A stretch of DNA of 64,000 bases from Streptosporangium saharense (GTDB taxonomy: Bacteria; Actinomycetota; Actinomycetes; Streptosporangiales; Streptosporangiaceae): the NCBI RefSeq assembly GCF_014203715.1, contig NZ_JACHJP010000009.1, positions 186,001 to 250,000 on the forward strand. Reading direction: 5' to 3'. The notes beneath the pieces are model-generated. The model searched no databases and was not told the DNA's origin. It saw nothing but the letters and a program-made list of their open reading frames with translations. The position numbers were made by a program, and so were the translations under genes. Of this stretch, positions 7,295 to 15,756 are shown piece after piece; position 1 is the stretch's first letter; each line of letters begins with the position of its first letter.

Positions 7295-7906
7295 ATGGTG
7301 TCTCGCATGCCCGCCGCGAACTCCCAGGCCCGCAGGACGCACTCCGGCAACCGGCGCGACGAGGCCGCGCGTCTGGCCGTGCTCCACGCCGCGGACGACC
7401 TGCTCGTCGAACAGGGCTTCGGCGCGCTGACCATCGAGGCCATCGCGCGTCGCGCCGGAGTCGCCAAGCAGACGATCTACCGCTGGTGGCCCTCGAAGGT
7501 CGAGATCCTCCTCGACACGCTCGTCGAGGACAGCGAGAAACGCTTCCCCGTCCCCGCCGATGAGCCCACGGCGGAGGACGTCCGTGGCTACCTGCACGAC
7601 TTCGCGCGCTTCCTCACCGACGACCCCGCGGGTGCGGTCCTGCTCGCCCTCATCGCCGAGGCGCAGCACAACCCCGGCACGGCCGAGACCTTCCAGCGGG
7701 ACTATCTCGGCCCGCGCCGCGACCGGGAACGCGCCATGCTCACGCACGCGATCGGCACCGGCGAGCTCTCACCCGCCCTCGACCCCGACGCCGCCCTCGA
7801 CGCCCTCGTCGGCCCGATCCTCTACCGCGCCCTGACGGGAGCGGCCATCTCCCCAGACCTGGTGAACACCCTCTTCGACACCCTGCTCAACCCCCGCCCC
7901 ACCTGA
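7295..7906 (+). CDS. TetR-family transcriptional regulator
   Basis: A 203-residue regulator with an N-terminal HTH at residues about 20-70: AVLHAADDLLVEQGFGALTI, then the recognition helix RRAGVAKQTIYRWWPSK. The C-terminal part fits the TetR_C_11-like ligand domain (EDVRGYLHDFARFL...RDYLGPRRDRE). The start could be the ATG at 7295 or the one at 7307. The divergent SDR and the long inverted repeat between them indicate local autoregulated control. Confidence 0.9.
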   Translation: MVSRMPAANSQARRTHSGNRRDEAARLAVLHAADDLLVEQGFGALTIEAIARRAGVAKQTIYRWWPSKVEILLDTLVEDSEKRFPVPADEPTAEDVRGYLHDFARFLTDDPAGAVLLALIAEAQHNPGTAETFQRDYLGPRRDRERAMLTHAIGTGELSPALDPDAALDALVGPILYRALTGAAISPDLVNTLFDTLLNPRPT

Positions 7907-7921
7907 GCCTCCCCGAGACGA

Positions 7922-7953
7922 CGCCCGGGACTCGGCGGTGCGAGCCCCGGGCG
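7922..7953. terminator. Left boundary hairpin of the catabolic locus
   Basis: Arms CGCCCGGGACTCG and CGAGCCCCGGGCG, each 13 nt with one mismatch, flank a 6-nt loop between convergent genes. A second copy differing at only a few positions lies at 24762-24793, at the other end of the catabolic locus and also between convergent genes. Confidence 0.7.
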
Positions 7954-7988
7954 GTCCGCGCCGCGGGTGAGACCCCGCGGCGGCGTCG

Positions 7989-8726
7989 TCACATCGACAG
8001 CCCCCCGTCCACGGGAAGCACCGTCCCGGTGACGTACCCCGCCTCGGGGGACGCCAGGAAACCGATGGCCGGGCACATCTCGGCGGGCTCGGCGAACCGC
8101 CCCATGGGGGTGCCTGCGGCCATCTCCTCCCGCTTCCGCTGCGGCATGGAGGCGATCATGCGGGTCTCCGCGCTCGGTGAGACGGCGTTGACCGTGATCC
8201 CGAAGCGGGCCAGCTCCTTGGCCGCGGTCTTGGTGAAGCCGACGATGCCCGCCTTGGCCGTGGCGTAGTTCGCCTGCCCGACGTTGCCGTGCAGCCCGGA
8301 GTATGAAGTGACGTTCACGATCCTGCCGTAGCCACGTGCCCGCAGGTGGGGCACGCAGGCCCGCGTCATCCGGAAGGTGCCACCGGCGTGGACGGTCATC
8401 ACCCGCTCCCAGTCGTCGTCGGTGAGCTTCCACAGCACCGTGTCCCTGAGGATCCCCGCGTTGTTGACCAGGACGTCCAGCCGTCCGGCCTGTTCCATCA
8501 CCGTGTCGACGGCGGCGTTCACCGAGGCGGTGTCGCCGACGTCGCAGCGGAGCCACCGCGCGCCCAGTTCGGCCGCCGTCGCGGCCACCTGCTCGCCGTC
8601 GAAGTCGAGCAGGTAGACGGTCGCTCCGGCGTCGACGAAGAACCGGCCGATCGCGCGGCCGATTCCCCGCGCCCCACCGGTCACCAGGACCACCTGGCCG
8701 CCGTAGTCGAAGGACAGTGTCGTCAT
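7989..8726 (-). CDS. SDR, 3-oxoacyl-ACP/acetoacetyl-CoA reductase-like (FabG/PhaB type)
   Basis: A 245-residue SDR with TGGARGIG (residues 17-24), NNAG, and Ser141, Tyr154 and Lys158 (YATAKAG) as catalytic residues, ending in TGTVLPVDGGLSM. The C-terminus and length match FabG-like reductases. It is the last gene of the leftward catabolic operon and its ATG overlaps the thiolase stop (ATGA). Pairing with a thiolase suggests that it acts on a 3-oxoacyl or 3-hydroxyacyl-CoA, but it could equally oxidise a pathway alcohol. Confidence 0.88.
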   Translation of the reverse strand: MTTLSFDYGGQVVLVTGGARGIGRAIGRFFVDAGATVYLLDFDGEQVAATAAELGARWLRCDVGDTASVNAAVDTVMEQAGRLDVLVNNAGILRDTVLWKLTDDDWERVMTVHAGGTFRMTRACVPHLRARGYGRIVNVTSYSGLHGNVGQANYATAKAGIVGFTKTAAKELARFGITVNAVSPSAETRMIASMPQRKREEMAAGTPMGRFAEPAEMCPAIGFLASPEAGYVTGTVLPVDGGLSM

Positions 8727-9940
8727 GACAGCCTCTCCAGGATCATCGCCATTCCCTGCCCGCCGCCCACGCACATGGTCTCCAGGCCGATCTCCCTGTC
8801 GTGGAACCGCAGGGAGTTGATGAGCGTGGTCGTGATCCTGGCCCCGGTCATCCCGAAGGGGTGCCCGAGGGCGATGGCTCCGCCGTTCACGTTCAGTCTG
8901 TCCTCGTCGATTCCGAGTTCCCGCGCGGAGGGGATCACCTGGGCGGCGAACGCCTCGTTGATCTCGGCGAGGTCGATGTCGTCGATCCCCATGCCCGCCA
9001 GGGCGAGTGCCCGCCGGGTGGCCTCGACGGGACCGAGGCCCATGATCTCCGGCGACAGGCCGGAGACGGCGGTGGCGACCACCCGGGCCAGCGGCGTCAG
9101 GCCCAGTTCCGCGGCCTTGGTGTCGCTCATGACGACCACGGCGGCCGCGCCGTCGTTGAGCGGGCAGCAGTTGCCCGCGGTGACGGTGCCGTCGGGGCGG
9201 AAGACCGGCTTCAGCGCGCTCACCGCCTCCAGGGTGACGCCGGGCCGTGGCCCGTCGTCGGCGCTCACCACGGTGCCGTCGGGCAGCGTGACCGGGCTGA
9301 TCTCCCGCTGGAAGAACCCGTCGCCGATCGCCTTCTCCGCGAGGTTCTGGCTGCGGACGGCGAACTCGTCCTGGTCGCGACGCGACACCCCGGCGTACCG
9401 GGCGACGTTCTCCGCGGTCTGCCCCATGGCGATGTAGAGGTCGGGCGGTGCCCCGGTCTCGCGGGGGTCGCTCCAGGGCGCCGCGGCGTCGATCCGTTCC
9501 CGGGTACGGCGCTCGGCGTCGGACATGCGCGGGTTGTGCGTGCCGGGGAGGTCGTCGGCCATGCCGAGCCCGTAGCGGCTGACCGTCTCCACCCCCGCCG
9601 AGACGAAGACGTCGCCCTCACCGGCCCTGATCGCGTGCATCGCCATCCGGGTGGTCTGCAGGCTTGAGGAGCAGTAGCGGTTGACCGTGACCCCGGGCAG
9701 GTGGTCCATGCCCGCCAGGACCGCCACCGCGCGTGCCAGGTTGTGGCCCGACTCGCCCGCCGGTTGGGCACAGCCCAGGATCAGGTCGTCGATCCGCCTC
9801 CGGTCGAGTTCGGGGATCTTCGCCAACGCCGCGTCCACCATCTGGACGGCGAGGTCGTCGGGGCGTGCCGTGGCCAGAGACCCCTTGTTGGCGCGTCCGA
9901 TCGGCGACCGGGCGGTCGCGACGATCACTGCTTCTGGCAT
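8723..9940 (-). CDS. Thiolase (acetyl-CoA acyltransferase)
   Basis: A 405-residue thiolase. The nucleophile is Cys90 in VNRYCSSSLQT, the histidine lies in LGHPFGMTGARI, and the second cysteine in GLETMCVGGGQGMAM. It cleaves a 3-oxoacyl-CoA with CoA to give acetyl-CoA. In this locus an acetoacetyl-CoA synthetase is encoded about 12 kb away, so acetoacetyl-CoA is an attractive substrate. GGAGACATCC upstream of the ATG is a good ribosome site. It overlaps the following SDR by 4 bp. Confidence 0.93.
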   Translation of the reverse strand: MPEAVIVATARSPIGRANKGSLATARPDDLAVQMVDAALAKIPELDRRRIDDLILGCAQPAGESGHNLARAVAVLAGMDHLPGVTVNRYCSSSLQTTRMAMHAIRAGEGDVFVSAGVETVSRYGLGMADDLPGTHNPRMSDAERRTRERIDAAAPWSDPRETGAPPDLYIAMGQTAENVARYAGVSRRDQDEFAVRSQNLAEKAIGDGFFQREISPVTLPDGTVVSADDGPRPGVTLEAVSALKPVFRPDGTVTAGNCCPLNDGAAAVVVMSDTKAAELGLTPLARVVATAVSGLSPEIMGLGPVEATRRALALAGMGIDDIDLAEINEAFAAQVIPSARELGIDEDRLNVNGGAIALGHPFGMTGARITTTLINSLRFHDREIGLETMCVGGGQGMAMILERLS

Positions 9941-9966
9941 GGATGTCTCCTTGGAATAGGGGCGGC

Positions 9967-10719
9967 TCAGGCCCTGACCCAGCCGCCGTCGACCACGAGG
10001 GTCTGGCCGGTGACGAACGCGGCGTCGTCGCCGCTGAGGAAGCAGACCGCGCCGACGATGTCACCGGCCTCGCCGACCCGTTTGATCGCCTGCATCCGCG
10101 CCGAGAGCCGCAGCACCTCCTCGGTGATGGCGGCCTCGCCGCCGGGGGTGCGCGACGCGGTCGGCGCGACGGCGTTGACCGTGATGCCGTACTCGGCGAG
10201 ATCGGAGGCCAGGCCGCGGGTGAACCCGACGACCCCGCCCTTGCTCGCGATGTACGCGGTGAGATGCGGGGCGACCAGTCCGAGGGTGTTGGAGGCGACG
10301 TTGACGATGCGCCCCCACCCGTTGCGCCGCATGGAACCGGCCAGGGCCCTGGCCATGAGGAACTGCGAGTCCAGGTTCACCGCCTGCACCCGCCGCCAGG
10401 TGTCGTAGTCGGTGTCGAAGAAGTCCCCGGCGACGATGATCCCGGCGTTGTTGACCAGGATGTCGGCCCGGCCGAACCGCCGGAGGATCCGTCCGGTGGC
10501 CGCCGTCACCGAGTCCGGGTCCGCGACGTCGGCCTGTACGGCGAGCGCCGTGCCGCCCGCCGCCTCGATCCCGGCCACGGTCTCGGCGGCGTCGTCCCGG
10601 TCGACGACCGCGACGGCCGCGCCCCTGCGCGCCAGCTCCGTGGCGATGGCCGCGCCGAACCCGCGTGCCCCGCCGGTCACGACGGCCACCCTGCCGGTGT
10701 GCGTCGTCGGGCCGCTCAC
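9967..10719 (-). CDS. Short-chain dehydrogenase/reductase
   Basis: A 250-residue classical SDR: TGGARGFG (residues 15-22), VDRDD after strand 2 indicating NAD(H) preference, NNAG, and Ser143/Tyr156/Lys160 in YIASKGG. It ends in TGQTLVVDGGW. The GTG start overlaps the stop of the aldehyde dehydrogenase gene by 4 bp, so the two are coupled and may act in sequence (alcohol to aldehyde to acid). Substrate not determinable. Confidence 0.88.
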   Translation of the reverse strand: MSGPTTHTGRVAVVTGGARGFGAAIATELARRGAAVAVVDRDDAAETVAGIEAAGGTALAVQADVADPDSVTAATGRILRRFGRADILVNNAGIIVAGDFFDTDYDTWRRVQAVNLDSQFLMARALAGSMRRNGWGRIVNVASNTLGLVAPHLTAYIASKGGVVGFTRGLASDLAEYGITVNAVAPTASRTPGGEAAITEEVLRLSARMQAIKRVGEAGDIVGAVCFLSGDDAAFVTGQTLVVDGGWVRA

Positions 10720-12179
10720 GGGACCAGCCCCTCGATGGTCTGCCAGCGCGGGACGGGCACCTTGCCGTTCGGGACGCGCAGCAGCCTGGCGTAGCCGTAC
10801 TCGCGCAGTGTCTCCAGGGTGTGCTCCCTGCCGTGGCCGCTCGCCTTGACGCCGCCGAAGGGGTTGCCGGTCAGCGCGCGGTTGTAGTTGTTGACCAGCG
10901 TCATGCCGACCCGCAGGCCGCCGCAGATCGCCATCGCCCGGGAGACGTCCCCGGAGAAGACGCCCGCGATGAGGCCGTAGTCGGTGTCGTTGGCGATCTC
11001 GACGGCCTCGGCGTCGTCGGTGAACGTGAGGACCGCGGTCACCGGCCCGAAGATCTCCTCGCGGGCGACACGCATGTCGCGGGTCACCCCGTCGAAGACG
11101 GTCGGGGCGACGTAGTAGCCGCCCGCGAGCTCGGGATCGGCCGGCAGGCAGGCCCGCGCGCTGACCGTCGCGCCCTCGGACGTGCCGATCTCGATGTACT
11201 CCAGGACCCGGTCACGCTGGGCGGCGGTGACCATCGGACCGACGTGGGTGCCGGGCCGGGTGCCCGCGCCGACGGTCAGACGGCCGGTGGCCTCGTTGAG
11301 CAGCGCCATGAACGCGTCGTGTACGGACTCCTGCACCAGGATCCGCGACGCGGCGGTGCAGGCCTCGCCCTGGTTGAAGAAGGCGCCCTCGACGGCCCAG
11401 GCCGCCGCCGAGGGAAGGTCGGCGTCCTCGCACACGATCAGGCAGTTCTTGCCGCCGAGCTCCATCAGGGCCGGGGTGTGGTTGACCGCCGCCGCCCTGG
11501 CGACCTCCCGGCCCGCTCCCGGGGACCCGGTGAAGGTGATCTTCCCGATGCCCGGGTGGGTCACCAGGAACTGCCCTTGCTCGATCCCGCCGTGCACCAC
11601 GGAGACCACGTCGTCGGGGAGCGTCTCGGCGACGAGTTCGCAGATCCGGGTCGGCGTGAGCGGAGCCTGTTCGCCGGGTTTGAGGACGACCGCGTTGCCC
11701 GCCGCGAGAGCCGGGGCCAGTTTGCCCGCGGTGTGGATCGGCGGCCAGTTGAACGGGATGATCGCGCCGACCACGCCGTACGGCACCAGCTCGGTGGTGT
11801 CGAGCGAGAACGGCGTGTGCCTGGCGTGGCCGTGTTCCGCCACGATGGCCGCGGCGAAGAAGTCGAAAAGGCCGATACAGGCGAACACGTCGCCGCGTGC
11901 CTGGTCCAGCGGCTTGCCGTTCTCCCTGGTCTCAAGCCGTGCGATCTCCTCGGCGTGGGCCCGGAGGGTGTCGGCGACGGCGTGCAGTGCCCTGGCCCGT
12001 TCGGCCGGGGGACGGGAGGCCCAGATCGCCTGGCCCCCGGCGACGCGCGTGACGGCCGCGTCGATCTCCTCGGCGCTGTGCGGGCGAACCCGGGTGATCT
12101 CCGACCCGTCGGCGGGGTCGTTGACCACGAACGGGTCGAGATCGCTCTCGCCTGTCCATCGGTGCTGGTAGAGCTCCAT
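10716..12179 (-). CDS. NAD(P)-dependent aldehyde dehydrogenase
   Basis: A 487-residue ALDH of standard length. The general base is Glu240 in LELGGKN, the nucleophile Cys274 in NQGEACTAASR, and the cofactor segment FTGSPGAGREV is intact. NPFGGVKASGHGRE near the C-terminus matches the benzaldehyde/betaine/vanillin-type clade. In this operon it probably oxidises an aldehyde made from the aromatic substrate, or a ring-cleavage product. Coupled to the following SDR by a GTGA overlap. Confidence 0.92.
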   Translation of the reverse strand: MELYQHRWTGESDLDPFVVNDPADGSEITRVRPHSAEEIDAAVTRVAGGQAIWASRPPAERARALHAVADTLRAHAEEIARLETRENGKPLDQARGDVFACIGLFDFFAAAIVAEHGHARHTPFSLDTTELVPYGVVGAIIPFNWPPIHTAGKLAPALAAGNAVVLKPGEQAPLTPTRICELVAETLPDDVVSVVHGGIEQGQFLVTHPGIGKITFTGSPGAGREVARAAAVNHTPALMELGGKNCLIVCEDADLPSAAAWAVEGAFFNQGEACTAASRILVQESVHDAFMALLNEATGRLTVGAGTRPGTHVGPMVTAAQRDRVLEYIEIGTSEGATVSARACLPADPELAGGYYVAPTVFDGVTRDMRVAREEIFGPVTAVLTFTDDAEAVEIANDTDYGLIAGVFSGDVSRAMAICGGLRVGMTLVNNYNRALTGNPFGGVKASGHGREHTLETLREYGYARLLRVPNGKVPVPRWQTIEGLVP

Positions 12180-12224
12180 CAGTCAGTCCGTTCGCTGCTT
12201 GTCGTCTCTGGGTGGTGGACGGGT

Positions 12225-13187
12225 TCAGATGCCGAGCACGCGGCGGGCGTTGCGGTGGGCGATCCGCTCCTTGACGTCGTCGGAGAGGTTCGCCTTCTCG
12301 ACCGACGCCACGGCCGCCGCGGTGTCCTCGTAGGGGTAGTCGACGGAGAACATCACCGCGTCGGCCCCGGCGGTGAGCACCGCCGCCTCGATCGCCGCCG
12401 GGTCGAGCACGCCACTGGTGGTCAGCACGATGTTGGTGCCGATGTACTCCGACGGCATGCGCAGCAGCGGGGTGTCCACCCGCAGCGTCCGGTACCGGGA
12501 GTCCAGGCGGGAACGCTGGAAGGGAAGGAACTCTCCCAGGTGGCCCAGGATGAGCGTCGCGCGTGGATGCCGGTCGAACACGCCCGCGTAGACCAGGCGC
12601 ATCGCGTGACCCCCGGTCTCGGCCTGCCAGCTCCAGCTCGCGCCGTACATCTCGGGCCTGCCCCGCATGACGTGCCAGTCGTCGGCGGGGACCGACCCCG
12701 GGTGCAGGTAGAGCGGCACCCCGAGCTCCTCAAGCGCGCTCCACAGCTCCTCGTAGGCCGGATCGTCCAGGTAGCGCCCCCGCGTGTGGTCGTTGACCAG
12801 GGCGCCGACGAAACCGAGTTGCCGCACGCAGCGGTCGAGCTCGGCCACCGCGGCACCGGGGTCCTGCATGGGGAGCGCGGCGAACCCGCGGAACCTGGCC
12901 GGGTGCCTGCCGACGACCTCGGCGAGGGCGTCGTTGGCGAACACGGCGTTGTCCACGGCCCTGTCCGGGGCGGTGTCGGCCTGGATGCCGGGAACCGTCA
13001 GCGACAGCACCTGGATGTCGACGCCGTTGGCGTCCATCTCGGGCAGGCGGTACTCCTCGAAGTCGACGAGTTTGCGGCCGCACATCTCGGCGTACTCGTC
13101 GGTGACGCGGATGCGCATGGGGACCGTGGGCTGGCGCGCGGCCAGCTCGGGAAGGGCGAACGCCTCTTCCAGGGCGATGTAACGCAT
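12225..13187 (-). CDS. Amidohydrolase-family decarboxylase, 2,3-dihydroxybenzoate/gamma-resorcylate type
   Basis: A 320-residue TIM-barrel amidohydrolase (ACMSD-related) of the non-oxidative aromatic acid decarboxylase group. Visible metal-site candidates are Glu7 in ALEEAFALPE, His162 in LYLHPG, His216 in LGHLGEF and Asp283 in SVDYPYE. The N-terminal EEAF has Ala where resorcylate decarboxylases usually have His (EEHF), which resembles fungal 2,3-dihydroxybenzoate decarboxylases. It would remove CO2 from a hydroxybenzoic acid to give a phenol for the hydroxylase and dioxygenase encoded upstream. The exact substrate is not assignable. Confidence 0.85.
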   Translation of the reverse strand: MRYIALEEAFALPELAARQPTVPMRIRVTDEYAEMCGRKLVDFEEYRLPEMDANGVDIQVLSLTVPGIQADTAPDRAVDNAVFANDALAEVVGRHPARFRGFAALPMQDPGAAVAELDRCVRQLGFVGALVNDHTRGRYLDDPAYEELWSALEELGVPLYLHPGSVPADDWHVMRGRPEMYGASWSWQAETGGHAMRLVYAGVFDRHPRATLILGHLGEFLPFQRSRLDSRYRTLRVDTPLLRMPSEYIGTNIVLTTSGVLDPAAIEAAVLTAGADAVMFSVDYPYEDTAAAVASVEKANLSDDVKERIAHRNARRVLGI

Positions 13188-13197
13188 GGTGGTCTCC

Positions 13198-14208
13198 TCA
13201 GGTCGAGGCCGTGCGGCGGCGGACGATGGTGGCGACGGAGACGGCGATGATGAGCGCGGTGCCGTAGAAGACGTTCTCGATCCACCCGGTGTAGCCGAGC
13301 ATCTGCAGCCCGAGGATCCCGGTGGCGAGGAAGTAGATCGCCACTAGCGTGCCGATCGGGTTGAAGCGGCCCGGCCGTACGACGGCGGTGCCGAGGAAGG
13401 TCGCGGCGAAGGCGGGCAGGAGGTAGGTGGGGGAGACCGTGGAGTCGTAGCCGCCGACCGAGGCGACCAGCAGCACCCCGCCGACCCCGGCGAGCGTGCT
13501 GCCCACGACGAACGCGCCGAGCCGGATGCGGTCGACGGCGACCCCGGCGAGCCTGGCGACCTCGCGGTTGGCGCCGACGAAGGTCATGTGCCGCCCGAGA
13601 GGGGTGAAGGTGAGCACGTAGCCGATCGCCAGGGCGAGGGCCAGGCCGTAGAAGAAGCTGACCGGCAGCCCGGCCACCTCGTACAGGGCGACGTCGGCGA
13701 ACCCCGGGGACAGGCCGGAGACGGTCGTCTGGTGCGAGACCAGCGAGGCGATCCCGAGCATGAGGGTGGAGCTGCCCAGGGTCACGATGAGCGCGGGGAC
13801 GCCGATCCTCACGACCAGGAAGCCGTTGACCAGCCCGCCGAGGGCCGACGCGAGCACGGCGACCACGCAGGCGAGCCCCAGGTTCCAGCCGTGGAGGATG
13901 GCCAGGACCGGCACCAGGGTGGCCGAGAGGCCGAGCGCGGAGGCGATGGACAGGTCGAACTCGCCGACGACGAACGTCATCATCGCGGCCAGCGCCAGGA
14001 ACACCAGGGCCTGCTGGGAGGCGAAGACGCTGCGGAACGTCGAGCCCTGCAGGAACGCGCCGGGCATCAGCGCGGCGTAGAGGCCGCACATGAGGATCCA
14101 GATTCCGACGATGGCGTAGCGGCTGGTGAACCGCTGCCAGTCGAGGCCGTCGGCGGCCCGAGGCCGGGCCGGTGCCGCGACGCCGCTTGGTGATTTCGTC
14201 TGGGACAC
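13198..14208 (-). CDS. ABC transporter permease, CUT2 (RbsC-like) family
   Basis: A 336-residue inner-membrane protein with about eight to ten hydrophobic helices. Family motifs include SIASALGLSATLVP, the cytoplasmic loop FTPLGRHMTFVGANREVARLAGV and GYDSTVSPTYLLPAFAATFLG, close to the RbsC signature region. It forms the channel with the ATPase and binding protein encoded just upstream. It starts with a GTG three bases after the ATPase stop. CUT2 systems are best known for sugars, but relatives import aromatic and other small molecules. Confidence 0.92.
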   Translation of the reverse strand: MSQTKSPSGVAAPARPRAADGLDWQRFTSRYAIVGIWILMCGLYAALMPGAFLQGSTFRSVFASQQALVFLALAAMMTFVVGEFDLSIASALGLSATLVPVLAILHGWNLGLACVVAVLASALGGLVNGFLVVRIGVPALIVTLGSSTLMLGIASLVSHQTTVSGLSPGFADVALYEVAGLPVSFFYGLALALAIGYVLTFTPLGRHMTFVGANREVARLAGVAVDRIRLGAFVVGSTLAGVGGVLLVASVGGYDSTVSPTYLLPAFAATFLGTAVVRPGRFNPIGTLVAIYFLATGILGLQMLGYTGWIENVFYGTALIIAVSVATIVRRRTAST

Positions 14209-14211
14209 GGG

Positions 14212-15756
14212 TCAGCCCTTTCTGCGTGGGGAGGGGGACGGAGCGGCGTACACGGCCTCGACGACGGCGTCCTCGGTGGGGGCGGTGATCTCACCGTCGA
14301 TCCCGCCGTCGCGGAAGATCAGCACCCGGTCGCAGACCGCGGCCAGGTCGGCGGGCTGGATGGAGGCGACGACGACGGCGACCCCGCGCTCGGCCGTCTC
14401 CGAGATGGCTCGCAGGATGTCCTCGCGGGCGCCGACGTCGACCGCCTGCGTGGGTTCGTGCAGGACCAGCAGCTCGGGACGGCCGGCCAGCCACTTCCCG
14501 AGCATCACCTTCTGCTGGTTGCCGCCGCTGAGCTGCCCGACGGGGATGTCGGGGCGGCGGGGCCGTACGCCGAGATCGTCGAGGACCGAGGTGACCTCGG
14601 CGTGCTGCCATCCGCGGCCGATGAGCCACGGGCGGCCCCGGAGCCGGACCCGGGGCAGGGTGACGTTCTCGCCGACCGGCAGGGTGAGCGCGAGGCCGTC
14701 GTCGATGCGGTGCTCGGGCAGCAGTGCGATACCGGCCGCGATGCAGTCGCGACTGTGGGCACGGGCGAGATCGACGCTGGCGCGTCCGGTCCTGACGGAG
14801 CCGTTGGCGGGACGGCGCGCGCCGGTGAGCAGGTACGGCACCTCGTCCCAGCCCGCTCCCGCGACGCCGGTGAGCCCGACGACCTCACCGGGCCCGATCT
14901 CCATCGACACCTCGCGGACCGTGCGTCCGGTGAGGCCGCTGACCGTGATCGGGGGTCCGGACCGGGGTGTCTCCCGCCGGTTGTGGACGCGTCGCTCCAC
15001 GACCCGGCCGAGCATCCGGCGCGCGATCTCCTGCTCAGAGGTACCGGCGGTGTCCACGCTTCTGCCGACGACGGAGCCGTCGCGCAGTACGGTGACCCGG
15101 TCGGTGATCCGTCTGATCTCCTCCAGGCTGTGGGAGACCACGAGGGCGGCGCCGCCGCGCAGGACCACGCCGCGCAGGACCCGGTAGAAGTCCTCCAGGC
15201 TGTCCTTCGGCAGCGCCCTGGTCGACTCGTCCAGCACGATCAGCCCCTCGCCGGGACGCTGGGTGCGCAGTGCCCTGGCGATGGCGACGATCGAACGGTC
15301 GGCCGGGCCGAGCGCGCTCACCGGCCGCGCCGGGTCGATCCAGGTGGCGTCGAGACGTTCCAGGAGCTCGGCCGCCCGCCTCTCCCCGGCGCGCCAGTCC
15401 ACCCGTCGCGCCCACCGGGTCGTGGTGAAGGACCCGACGGCGATGTTCTCGGCGACCGACTTCTCCCGCACCAGCCCGAAGTCCTGGTGCACGATGGCGA
15501 TGCCCGCCGCGCGGAGGTCCCGCGGCCTGACCGGGGTGGCGAGCGCCCGGCCGTCGACCAGGATGCGTCCTCCCCGGTCCGGCGGGTGGTACCCGGCGAG
15601 GATCTTCACGAGGGTGGACTTGCCGCAGCCGTTCTGCCCGACCAGGCCGTGGATCTCGCCCGCCCCGACGGTCAGGTCCACGTCGCGGAGGGCGCGGAAG
15701 GCGCCGAAGGACTTCGACAGCCCCGACAGCTCCAGGCGGGGCGGCGCCGAGGTCAC
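14212..15756 (-). CDS. ABC transporter ATP-binding protein, CUT2 (RbsA-like), two NBDs
   Basis: A 515-residue tandem ATPase. The first domain has Walker A GQNGCGKST (residues 40-48), but its signature is unusual (ALGPADRS rather than LSGGxQ) and its Walker B region reads LIVLDESTRALPKDS. The second domain has a degenerate Walker A (GVAGAGWDE), an intact LSGGNQQKV signature and LLVLHEPTQAVDVG, as is common in RbsA proteins. The start is the GTG at 15756, which overlaps the binding-protein stop by 4 bp; the frame continues upstream but without protein-like sequence. It drives import with the permease at 13198. Confidence 0.9.
   Translation of the reverse strand: MTSAPPRLELSGLSKSFGAFRALRDVDLTVGAGEIHGLVGQNGCGKSTLVKILAGYHPPDRGGRILVDGRALATPVRPRDLRAAGIAIVHQDFGLVREKSVAENIAVGSFTTTRWARRVDWRAGERRAAELLERLDATWIDPARPVSALGPADRSIVAIARALRTQRPGEGLIVLDESTRALPKDSLEDFYRVLRGVVLRGGAALVVSHSLEEIRRITDRVTVLRDGSVVGRSVDTAGTSEQEIARRMLGRVVERRVHNRRETPRSGPPITVSGLTGRTVREVSMEIGPGEVVGLTGVAGAGWDEVPYLLTGARRPANGSVRTGRASVDLARAHSRDCIAAGIALLPEHRIDDGLALTLPVGENVTLPRVRLRGRPWLIGRGWQHAEVTSVLDDLGVRPRRPDIPVGQLSGGNQQKVMLGKWLAGRPELLVLHEPTQAVDVGAREDILRAISETAERGVAVVVASIQPADLAAVCDRVLIFRDGGIDGEITAPTEDAVVEAVYAAPSPSPRRKG

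Noticed and set aside
10665-13250. 861-codon open frame on the plus strand
   Set aside because: It lies opposite an aldehyde dehydrogenase and an amidohydrolase with full motifs. The frame's sequence is repetitive Arg/Gly/Asp without any domain.
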